A DNA stretch of 15,297 nt from Candidatus Saccharibacteria bacterium UBA6258 (GCA_002441145.1 DJVK01000013.1:7469-22765); one strand, 5' to 3'; shown: positions 7,064-13,521, counted from the first letter of the stretch. Numbers and translations: made by a program. Notes: a model not told the origin generated them from the sequence alone.

Positions 7064-7964
7064 AGGGGATATGGATAAACTGCTTATCGTTGTCGTACTT
7101 GGCTGGCTTGGAGCGATGCTAGGTAGTTTTGCTGGCGCACAGGTGTGGCGGTTGCGCGCTATGCAGCTACGAGACGACAAGAAAGACGGCGAGAAGGTTG
7201 ACGAGCGTGAGTTTAAGCGCCTCAAAGGCCTCTTGCGGCCAATCGCATCAGATCGTTCAGAATGCCTTCGCTGTCACCATCAGCTCGCCTGGTACGACCT
7301 GCTGCCGATTATCAGCTGGGCTAGCCTACTAGGCAAATGTCGCTACTGCAAGCAGCCTATTGGCGGCATGGAGCCACTTGTTGAGGTCGGGCTCGCAAGC
7401 TTGTTCATTATTTCATACTTCGCGTGGCCACTCCCGCTCGTTACGGTACCCGACCTAATACTCTTCGTACTCTGGCTCCTTGCTTGTGTTCTGATGACGA
7501 TTTTATTTGCCTATGACGCAAAGTGGTTCTTGCTGCCGTTTAAAATCAACCTTGCACTTATTGCTGTCGCTACTGCATATGCCGCGCTAAGTATCGCACT
7601 AACGGGTGGACTAACGCTCGAAGTCATGGCGTCTTTGGCGGCAAGCATCTTCCTGATGTCTGGCCTTTATTACATCTTCTCATTATTCGGATGGGTCGGG
7701 CTGGGGGATAGTATTCTTGGCCTCGGACTAGCGCTGATGCTAGGTCGGTGGGAGCTGGCGTTCTTAGCGTTGTTCCTGGCGAATTTTATCGGTACGTTCA
7801 TGCTGGTTCCACTTGCGATCAGGAAGGAATTGCACCGACAGGCGCACATTCCGTTCGGTCCATTCCTGATCCTGGGGTCTGTTATAGCTATATTGTTTGG
7901 CGATGATATTATTCGCAGCGTTTTTGAGTGGAGCGACGCTGTTCTCAATATACTTATGGTATAA
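7059..7964 (+). CDS. pilD: Prepilin peptidase / N-methyltransferase-type aspartic protease
   Basis: Polytopic membrane protease (A24 family) that removes the leader from prepilins after Gly and usually N-methylates the new N-terminus. Over 301 aa it shows the N-terminal LGSF motif (21-24), a zinc-type pair C69-x2-C72 and C94-x2-C97 in the cytoplasmic loop, the first catalytic Asp in AYDAKWFLLP (D153), the GxGD motif GLGD (214-217, D217), and a late HIPFGPFLILG segment. The loop between LGSF and the first cysteine pair is longer and more charged than usual. Two starts are plausible: ATG 7059, with a Shine-Dalgarno inside the terminator stem, or ATG 7071, leaderless behind an extended -10. The outer one is given. 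All five pilin-like proteins nearby are its expected substrates. Confidence 0.94.
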   Translation: MIGDMDKLLIVVVLGWLGAMLGSFAGAQVWRLRAMQLRDDKKDGEKVDEREFKRLKGLLRPIASDRSECLRCHHQLAWYDLLPIISWASLLGKCRYCKQPIGGMEPLVEVGLASLFIISYFAWPLPLVTVPDLILFVLWLLACVLMTILFAYDAKWFLLPFKINLALIAVATAYAALSIALTGGLTLEVMASLAASIFLMSGLYYIFSLFGWVGLGDSILGLGLALMLGRWELAFLALFLANFIGTFMLVPLAIRKELHRQAHIPFGPFLILGSVIAILFGDDIIRSVFEWSDAVLNILMV

Positions 7965-7965
7965 T
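7957..7965 (+). promoter_or_regulatory. Extended -10 promoter for the minor pilin cluster
   Basis: TGGTATAAT matches a full extended -10 element (TGn plus perfect TATAAT). It coincides with the last Met-Val-stop codons of pilD. A start about 6-7 nt downstream would leave a leader of only about 5 nt before the ATG at 7977, which has no Shine-Dalgarno. No -35 is seen. Confidence 0.6.
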
Positions 7966-7976
7966 TCGTAATAGAT

Positions 7977-8708
7977 ATGGGTGAGAAAAAACTACAGGGG
8001 TTCACGATTATCGAGGTCATGCTATTTTTAGCAATAACCGGGTTAATCATGGCGGTATTTCTTACCGGAATAGGCACGTCTCTTAATCGTGAACGTTATC
8101 GCGACGCCACAGGGTCTTTCCACGACTATATACAGGGGCAGTATAACCTAGTAGCGAACGTTAATAACTATCGTAATCCCGAAGAGGTCTGTACGTCGAC
8201 TGGGATTGTCATCGATCCATCTGCGGTAGCTACGGCGGGTCGAGGCACTAGTGACTGTACTATCGTCGGTCGCATCTTGCATAGTTCTAATGACGGTCAA
8301 TTAGTGGAGTCGTCTCAGGTCTATGCGACAAGCGACGATTTTAGTGGAGACACCGATGAGCAAGTTCTGACTGCTGCCAACCTCGTGAGCAGCCCTAATG
8401 CCGATGAGTATAGAGTCGAGTGGGGTGTGCGACTTGTTCAGCCGACGCCAAATAACGCGATTCCGAATAATTTTAGTATTCTCATAGTTCGTATGCCAAA
8501 CTCTGGGGTGCTCCGTACCTTCACGTCACAGACGGCCGATCTTGAGCCAGCCGAGATGATCACACAATCGATTCCCGCAGAAGGTTTTAAGATTTGTGTC
8601 GATCCTGACGGCCTTGTGAGCGCTGCAAGCAATCCGGTAGGTATAAGCATCGCGCGCAATACGTCAAATAGTGCCGGAGTAACGTTTGTATCAGAGGGAG
8701 ATTGTTGA
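7977..8708 (+). CDS. Minor pilin / pseudopilin, GspH/FimU position
   Basis: The 243-aa precursor begins MGEKKLQG, then FTIIEVMLFLAITGLIM: a short leader cut after Gly8, with Phe+1 and Glu+5. It is the first of four pilin-like genes in a row. The soluble domain has four cysteines, one of them the last residue of the protein, suggesting two disulfides with the C-terminus tied down. It is much longer than GspH/FimU (about 150-170 aa), so equivalence rests on order and N-terminus only. There is no Shine-Dalgarno before the ATG; a TATAAT ends 11 nt upstream. The start is set by the leader: it is the only start giving a normal prepilin N-terminus. Confidence 0.85.
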   Translation: MGEKKLQGFTIIEVMLFLAITGLIMAVFLTGIGTSLNRERYRDATGSFHDYIQGQYNLVANVNNYRNPEEVCTSTGIVIDPSAVATAGRGTSDCTIVGRILHSSNDGQLVESSQVYATSDDFSGDTDEQVLTAANLVSSPNADEYRVEWGVRLVQPTPNNAIPNNFSILIVRMPNSGVLRTFTSQTADLEPAEMITQSIPAEGFKICVDPDGLVSAASNPVGISIARNTSNSAGVTFVSEGDC

Positions 8709-9274
8709 TGAAGCGTCATGAACGTGGCGATACGCTTGTTGAGTTAGTTTTGGCCTTTGCGGTATTCTCGCTCGCCGCCATTGGAACGCTGATTATTATG
8801 AACAAGGGCGTTTCAATCGCTCAACGTAGCCTCGAGACAACACTTGTCCGTCAGCAGATTGATGGTCAGGCTGAAATGATTCGCTATATTCGGGATACCG
8901 ATCAAGTCAAATGGGCTGAAATCAAGAGCAAAGCCATCGGCATCAGTCCAATGCCACTATCGGGCCCGTGTCCTACGGCAGGGTCACTTGTCCTGGGCGG
9001 TAAGAATGGTTTTTATGTCGTACCCGGAGCAGTTATCGATACCTATGAGGTCAGGGCTGCAACCAGTGCAAATTACGTAATCCCTGCATTACACGCAAAA
9101 ATCGATTCTGCGACCAAGCAATCGCACGGCATTTGGATCCAGACAGTTAAGTCCGAAGACCTGAGCGGTAAAAACATCGTTGCTTATGATTTTTATATTC
9201 ACGGGTGCTGGGATAGTGTCGGCCAATCTGCTCCAATGACATTAGGTACGATTGTGAGGATTTATGACAAATAA
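8708..9274 (+). CDS. Minor pilin / pseudopilin, GspI/PilV-like position
   Basis: The 188-aa precursor starts MKRHERG, then DTLVELVLAFAVFSLAAIG. The predicted cut after Gly7 leaves Asp at +1 in place of the usual Phe or Met, with Glu+5 kept. The downstream helix with MNKGVSIAQRSLETTL resembles PilV/GspI-type sequences. Two cysteines are present (SGPCP and HGCWD), probably one disulfide. The ATG at 8708 overlaps the previous stop by one base (TGATG), and AGAGGGAG (8693-8700) lies 7 nt upstream, so this start is preferred over the two TTG codons at 8702 and 8705. Confidence 0.83.
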   Translation: MKRHERGDTLVELVLAFAVFSLAAIGTLIIMNKGVSIAQRSLETTLVRQQIDGQAEMIRYIRDTDQVKWAEIKSKAIGISPMPLSGPCPTAGSLVLGGKNGFYVVPGAVIDTYEVRAATSANYVIPALHAKIDSATKQSHGIWIQTVKSEDLSGKNIVAYDFYIHGCWDSVGQSAPMTLGTIVRIYDK

Positions 9275-9983
9275 TACCCGACGCGCAAAGCAAGGATTTA
9301 CGCTTATCGAGCTGACACTGGCGATGGCCTTCATTGCCATACTTTTGTTGTCAATTCTATACACGACGCTGCACGCTGGTAAATTATATACAAAAGGCAT
9401 CACGAATAAGACACTGAATCAAATCGGTCGCGAAGTTACAGACACTATCCGTCGTGACTTTACTTCAACTGATCCGTTGCGTGTATTGTCTCCTGCGCCG
9501 AGCGGAGTAGGTGCTGCCAAAAGTGGCCGAATTTGCTTAGGCGGGGCCACGTATGTATGGAACACAGCGGCGTTATTGAATAGTGCCGACAGCAAACTGC
9601 TTTACCAGGATGGCGCGCTGACAAAGTCGGTGACATTCCGCCGAGTTTTAGATAGTGACGGACTTTTATGCCAAAAAGATGCCACAGGCAAATACCTCGT
9701 AACTCAGATCTCATCATCCATGCAGTCGACCGACCTTTTAAGCGGGACAGGGCAAGACTTCGCTATATACGATCTGCAGTTTACACGATTGGGCGAGAAG
9801 GGTGGACAGGGGTTATATACAATGAAGCTCGTTATCGGCACGAACGCCATAGATACGACAGAAACCACTGCGGATAACGTTGTACTATGTAAGCCGCCGA
9901 CAGATAATCAAGCAGATTTTAATTATTGTTCAGTTGCCGAATTTGATATCGTACTACGAGCAGGGGGAGGACAAGATGACTAA
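9264..9983 (+). CDS. Minor pilin / pseudopilin, GspJ/PilW-like
   Basis: The 239-aa precursor starts MTNNTRRAKQG, then FTLIELTLAMAFIAILLLS: cleavage after Gly11, Phe+1, Glu+5. The segment after the membrane helix, with NQIGREVTDTIRRDF, resembles the PilW/GspJ pattern in which a long helix ends in a basic, Arg-rich turn. Four cysteines are present, two close to the C-terminus (VVLCKPP and NYCSV). It overlaps the preceding gene by 11 nt, with GTGAGGA (9254-9260) as a closely spaced ribosome site. Assignment as the J/W member is by position and N-terminal character; I did not recognise a further domain. Confidence 0.83.
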   Translation: MTNNTRRAKQGFTLIELTLAMAFIAILLLSILYTTLHAGKLYTKGITNKTLNQIGREVTDTIRRDFTSTDPLRVLSPAPSGVGAAKSGRICLGGATYVWNTAALLNSADSKLLYQDGALTKSVTFRRVLDSDGLLCQKDATGKYLVTQISSSMQSTDLLSGTGQDFAIYDLQFTRLGEKGGQGLYTMKLVIGTNAIDTTETTADNVVLCKPPTDNQADFNYCSVAEFDIVLRAGGGQDD

Positions 9984-11109
9984 TAGTAGGTTACATCGCG
10001 AACGGGGAGCGACGGCGTTGATAATCGTTCTATTTTCGGTATTATTGTTGGTCATTATCGCCGTAGGATTCATGCGCGCAATGACAGCCGAGCAGCGTCG
10101 TGCAATTGATGATGAACTGTCCCAGGGCGCATACGACTCAGCGCTAGCTGGTGTCGAGGATGGCAAACGCGCGTTGATATCATGTTTGAATGGTGATGCT
10201 GCCGTATGCGCGATTGTTGATAAGCAGTCGTGCGACACTGTCAGCGCGGTTGGTCTCGTCCAGCCGCGTCCGAATGGTGAAGTATACCTTAAGAACTCGA
10301 GTGGCTCTGGAGTTGACTTTGAGCAAGCGTACACGTGCGTCAAAATTGTGCGCAACACAGATGACTATACGGGTAAGCTAGCGCTCGACAGTTCTAAAAT
10401 GGTGCACCTTAAGGCTGTCAGTGAATTTAATAAGATAGAAGTGTCTTGGTACGTCCAGAATAACCACGCAGAAGGTAGCGCGGTCGTGAAGCTGGACGAT
10501 CCTGCAGGATTTCCGTTTAGCGAACTGACAAAATGGGATGGCAACACCAATACTAAGCCGCCCGTCATGCGTGCGCAACTGATTCAGTTTACGAACCTAG
10601 GGTTCAAACTTGACGAACTTGATAATGCAACAAGTACTCATACGCTCTACCTGTATCCGCGTGCAACTGGCTTGAATACATTTGATTTTAGTAGCGACTC
10701 TCGATTACGCGAAGGTGGCTACAGCGTTAGCCCCGTGAAGTGCGAGACGTCATTCAGCAAGAATGATGGGTACGCTTGTAAGGTAACGCTGTCGTTGCCT
10801 GATCCAATGGGTAAAGCTGCGAAAACTCGTGATGCTTATTTACGATTAACGACGATATACGGAGATGCAGATTACCGCATCGTATTAAAGAAAGATTCCG
10901 ATACGGTGGCGTTTGACGGCATCCAGCCACTAGTCGACTCTACGGGTAGGGCTGCAGACGTATTCCGCCGGGTGAGTGCGCGCGTAGAGCAGTCAGACCC
11001 TAACGAAGCCTTACTCTACCCACGCGCGACGATAGATATGACAAATAATTTTTGTAAAAACTTTGTTATCACTGACGCGACATCCGGCTATAGCAACCTG
11101 TGTCCTTAA
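9976..11109 (+). CDS. Large PilX/GspK-like minor pilin lacking Glu+5
   Basis: The 377-aa precursor begins MTNSRLHRERG, then ATALIIVLFSVLLLVIIAVGFMRAMTA in outline, followed by a Glu/Arg-rich stretch and YDSALAGVEDGKRAL. This matches the PilX N-terminal pattern (ERGA-LI ... A--A-AG-E-G). Glu+5 is absent (Ile), as in GspK and PilX, the subunits placed at the very tip. The large head has eight cysteines, an even count suggesting up to four disulfides, and no recognised adhesin or PilY1 domain. The ATG at 9976 has a strong GGGGGAGG ribosome site and overlaps the preceding gene by 8 nt. It is the last gene of the pilus cluster; its TAA stop overlaps that of the converging recombinase gene. Confidence 0.82.
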   Translation: MTNSRLHRERGATALIIVLFSVLLLVIIAVGFMRAMTAEQRRAIDDELSQGAYDSALAGVEDGKRALISCLNGDAAVCAIVDKQSCDTVSAVGLVQPRPNGEVYLKNSSGSGVDFEQAYTCVKIVRNTDDYTGKLALDSSKMVHLKAVSEFNKIEVSWYVQNNHAEGSAVVKLDDPAGFPFSELTKWDGNTNTKPPVMRAQLIQFTNLGFKLDELDNATSTHTLYLYPRATGLNTFDFSSDSRLREGGYSVSPVKCETSFSKNDGYACKVTLSLPDPMGKAAKTRDAYLRLTTIYGDADYRIVLKKDSDTVAFDGIQPLVDSTGRAADVFRRVSARVEQSDPNEALLYPRATIDMTNNFCKNFVITDATSGYSNLCP

Positions 11110-12026
11110 GCGGCGTCGTCGGAATGAAACTGTTCATACACCTCGCGTAAGTGGCTATCTGTTACGTGGGTGTAAACTTGAGTGGTGCTAATGTTGCTGT
11201 GGCCAAGCATTGATTGCACACTGCGGATATCAGCGCCGTTCATGAGCAGGTCGGTCGCAAAACTATGGCGCATCGTGTGTGGACTGACGTGTTTTGTGAT
11301 GCCTGCAAGTTTGGCATACTTACTGATCATGCGTTGTATGCTGCGCGGAGTGAGCCGGCGATATGCGCCTGACATGTCGGCAATATTGTTACGGCTATAG
11401 TTTAAAAACAGGGGAACGAGTGAATCGCTGCGTGATGCTAAGTACGTATTGACATGATCGGCCGCTGTTTTACTAATAAATACCGGACGGTCCTTCTGGC
11501 CCTTTCCACGCACCATGAACTCACGGCGCTTTGTATTCACATGATCACGATCAAGATTAACGAGCTCCGACACACGTAGGCCACTCGAGAACAACAGCTC
11601 CATGATAGCTCTATCGCGCAGGGATTGCTCCTTATCGTCAGTTGGGATGGCGTCGAATAGTCGCTCAACTTCTTCAAAGTGCAAAAAGGTAACTTGTTTT
11701 CGGTGAACTTTTGGGAGCTCGATTTTGTTAGGTGTAAGGCTCGTAATCTCACGCTTGGATAAATAATTTAAGAAGCCGCGCATTGCAATAAGGTGATAGC
11801 TTTGGGTTACGATAGCAAGCTCATCACCTAGGCCGGTTTCATAGCGGTTGAGCCAAAGTCGGTACTTACGAATCATTTCAGAGGTGATTTTATCAACGGT
11901 GATGTCACCGGCAAATTCTATAAAACGCTCTAGGTATCGGCGATAGTTTTCGGATGTCTTTGATGACCGTCCGCGCTCTACTTCGAGGTGCTCAATGAAA
12001 TCGATGATAAGCTCTGACATATACAT
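11106..12026 (-). CDS. xerC: Tyrosine recombinase of the XerC/XerD type
   Basis: Site-specific recombinase; in this family the usual job is chromosome-dimer resolution. Counting from the ATG at 12026 (306 aa), there is an N-terminal SAM-like DNA-binding domain (about 1-90) and a catalytic domain with the complete active site: R151 in SSGLRVSEL, K175 in RGKGQKDR, H250 and R253 in SPHTMRHSF, H276 in LGHSN, and the nucleophile Y285 in TTQVYTH. Length and motifs fit Xer better than a phage integrase. C versus D cannot be decided. Starts at 12044 (GTG), 12026 and 12020 are all in frame and none has a Shine-Dalgarno; a weak -10-like TATGCT lies 6 nt before 12026. It is the only minus-strand gene. 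Confidence 0.92.
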   Translation of the reverse strand: MYMSELIIDFIEHLEVERGRSSKTSENYRRYLERFIEFAGDITVDKITSEMIRKYRLWLNRYETGLGDELAIVTQSYHLIAMRGFLNYLSKREITSLTPNKIELPKVHRKQVTFLHFEEVERLFDAIPTDDKEQSLRDRAIMELLFSSGLRVSELVNLDRDHVNTKRREFMVRGKGQKDRPVFISKTAADHVNTYLASRSDSLVPLFLNYSRNNIADMSGAYRRLTPRSIQRMISKYAKLAGITKHVSPHTMRHSFATDLLMNGADIRSVQSMLGHSNISTTQVYTHVTDSHLREVYEQFHSDDAA

Positions 12027-12059
12027 ATATCTAGCATAGCGCACAAAAGGGCAAAAAGG

Positions 12060-12065
12060 TATAAT
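12060..12065 (+). promoter_or_regulatory. -10 element for uppP giving a probable leaderless RNA
   Basis: Perfect TATAAT, preceded by GG as at other sites in the window, with 7 nt (AGAGCTA) between it and the uppP ATG at 12073. With normal -10 to start spacing, RNA synthesis would begin at or next to the A of ATG. No -35 match is seen. It lies in the short divergent gap between xer and uppP. Confidence 0.55.
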
Positions 12066-12072
12066 AGAGCTA

Positions 12073-12867
12073 ATGGATACACTACAGGGAATCGTTTACG
12101 GGCTAGTTCAGGGCCTGACAGAATTTATACCAGTAAGCAGCTCGGGGCACCTCGTTATTGCCCAGCATTTTTTTAATGGTCAATCTGAACACAGGTTTTT
12201 GGAGTTTATAAATATAGGCACCCTAGCAGCGTTATTGGTGTTCTATCGTACTAAAATTCGTGACATTACTACTGTTATTATTGAACACAAAAATTATACA
12301 CTACTACGAAACATATTACTCACATCATTACCGGCAGGCATTGTTGGCTACTTCTTATCTGACATCATCGATAGTGTAAGTTTCTTTGGAAGTTTGTATG
12401 TTGTAGCGACGACATTGGCTGTTGTAGGTTTTATCATGGTTATTTTGGAGCATCTTCCAAGAGCACGTGATGTTTCTGACGGGACGGAGTTATCATGGCA
12501 GAAATCGTTGGCAATCGGCTTTGCTCAAATGCTTGCACTTGTTCCGGGTGTGTCACGTTCCGGCTCTACTATTATTGCCGGTAGGCTTACTGGGCTTGCC
12601 CCAGACAAGGCGGCCGACTACAGCTTCCTTGCATCGCTGCCTATCATGATTGCCGTGACGATCAATTTATTCTTGAAGGCAGAGGACCGTGTTTACCTAA
12701 TAGAAAATCTTCCTGTATTGATAATTGGCAACATTGTCGCCTTTATTGCGGGTATCTTAGCTATCGGATTCTTGTTGAACTATTTGGCTCGTCACGACCT
12801 TAAGGTCTTTGGTTGGTATCGGTTAGCCCTCGCGGGTGTTATCATGCTGGTACTTTTGGTACAATAA
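12073..12867 (+). CDS. uppP: Undecaprenyl-diphosphate phosphatase UppP (BacA)
   Basis: Integral membrane enzyme that converts undecaprenyl diphosphate to the monophosphate lipid carrier for peptidoglycan and wall-polymer synthesis; it also gives bacitracin tolerance. At 264 aa it is normal length. Motif 1 reads QGLTEFIPVSSSGHL (residues 13-27), holding the (E/Q)xxxE pair Q13/E17 and H26; motif 2 reads PGVSRSGSTI (158-167) with R162. Many hydrophobic segments fill the rest. There is no Shine-Dalgarno; the ATG follows a TATAAT by 7 nt, so a leaderless message is likely. The gene is divergent from xer and is followed 23 nt later by ndk. Confidence 0.96.
   Translation: MDTLQGIVYGLVQGLTEFIPVSSSGHLVIAQHFFNGQSEHRFLEFINIGTLAALLVFYRTKIRDITTVIIEHKNYTLLRNILLTSLPAGIVGYFLSDIIDSVSFFGSLYVVATTLAVVGFIMVILEHLPRARDVSDGTELSWQKSLAIGFAQMLALVPGVSRSGSTIIAGRLTGLAPDKAADYSFLASLPIMIAVTINLFLKAEDRVYLIENLPVLIIGNIVAFIAGILAIGFLLNYLARHDLKVFGWYRLALAGVIMLVLLVQ
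12857..12865 (+). promoter_or_regulatory. Possible extended -10 promoter for ndk
   Basis: TGGTACAAT (extended -10, five of six in the hexamer) overlaps the last codons of uppP. RNA would start near 12872 and leave a leader of about 20 nt containing the ndk ribosome site. It may supplement transcription from uppP. Confidence 0.4.
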
Positions 12868-12890
12868 GACTAATAACCCAAAGGAGACCT

Positions 12891-13400
12891 ATGGCTAACA
12901 CTTCCGTACAAAAAACATTGATCGTATTTAAACCTGATGCAGTTCAGCGCGGTATCGTCGGCGAAATTTTGAGTCGTTTTGAGCGCGTCGGGCTTAAGAT
13001 CGTAGCAACAAAAATGATTGCCCCTTCGAAAGAGCACTACTTTAAGCACTACGAAGAAATCGGCAAGATGATTTCGCGTCGCGGGCAGGGGACGTTCGAC
13101 ATTACACTCGAAATGATGGTGCAAGGCCCGGTTATCGCTATGGTCCTCGAGGGCGTCGAGGCAGTTGAGCTTGTCCGTAAGCTCGTCGGTACGACTGAAC
13201 CGAAGAGTGCAGTGCCAGGCACCATTCGTGGCGATTTTTCGCACATGAGCTTTGGATACGCAGATAACGAAGGCAAGGGCATTCCAAACCTAATCCACGC
13301 GAGTGGCGATCCAGAAGAAGCTGAACAAGAAATCTCACACTGGTTTGCTGATGAAGAGCTTTACGACTACCAGACGTTGAACGAAAAGTTTACTCGCTAA
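12891..13400 (+). CDS. ndk: Nucleoside-diphosphate kinase
   Basis: Transfers the gamma phosphate between NTPs and NDPs through a phosphohistidine, balancing nucleotide pools. The ATG at 12891 has AAAGGAG (12880-12886) 4 nt upstream, so the longer in-frame extension is rejected. The 169-aa product shows VFKPDAVQRG with K14, Y54, R96, R113, and the catalytic His136 in NLIHASGD. It is longer than the usual 140-150 aa, with a few extra residues in the stretch IGKMISRRGQG and a longer C-terminus. Directly after the catalytic His the usual H-G-S-D reads H-A-S-G-D, a small departure from the classical signature; core residues are kept, so activity is expected. Confidence 0.95.
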   Translation: MANTSVQKTLIVFKPDAVQRGIVGEILSRFERVGLKIVATKMIAPSKEHYFKHYEEIGKMISRRGQGTFDITLEMMVQGPVIAMVLEGVEAVELVRKLVGTTEPKSAVPGTIRGDFSHMSFGYADNEGKGIPNLIHASGDPEEAEQEISHWFADEELYDYQTLNEKFTR

Positions 13401-13421
13401 CAGAGGTCTTTCGCTGAGGCG

Positions 13422-13430
13422 TGGTATAAT
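13422..13430 (+). promoter_or_regulatory. Extended -10 promoter of the tRNA-Arg gene
   Basis: TGGTATAAT, a perfect extended -10, lies 9 nt before the first base of the mature tRNA, so the precursor would carry only 2-3 extra 5' bases. The same element would also transcribe the PH-domain gene that follows the tRNA. No -35 match is seen. Confidence 0.65.
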
Positions 13431-13439
13431 ATTTACCAT

Positions 13440-13516
13440 GCCTCGGTAGCTCAACTGGATAGAGCAATTCCGTCCTAAGGAAAAGGTTACAGGTTCAACT
13501 CCTGTCCGGGGTACCA
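13440..13516 (+). tRNA. trnR-CCU: tRNA-Arg, anticodon CCU, CCA encoded
   Basis: A 77-nt cloverleaf: acceptor GCCTCGG paired with CCGGGGT (two G-T wobbles, pairs 1-72 and 4-69), TA at 8-9, D-stem GCTC/GAGC, anticodon loop GTCCTAA with anticodon CCT (reads AGG), variable loop AGGTT, T-stem ACAGG/CCTGT with loop TTCAACT, discriminator A at 13513 and encoded CCA (13514-13516). The anticodon stem has an A-A mismatch at the 27-43 position, the other four pairs being good. The following coding region starts 5 nt after the CCA. Confidence 0.95.
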
Positions 13517-13521
13517 TCGAT

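Noticed and set aside
6563..8020. Shared 14-nt stretch ACGATTATCGAGGT at the start of the pilin and first minor pilin
   Set aside because: It encodes the same conserved TIIEV segment in both genes with similar codon choice; no sign of a recombination repeat beyond it.
756..8708. UGA read as glycine (Gracilibacteria-type code)
   Set aside because: TGA ends pilM, pilO and the first minor pilin at sensible lengths, in each case at the start of the next gene (ATGA or TGATG overlaps), so it is a normal stop.
11106..13516. Tyrosine recombinase near a tRNA-Arg gene, as in an integrated mobile element
   Set aside because: The recombinase has Xer-type length and motifs, is separated from the tRNA by the core genes uppP and ndk, and I see no repeat of the tRNA 3' end elsewhere in the window, nor phage or transfer genes.
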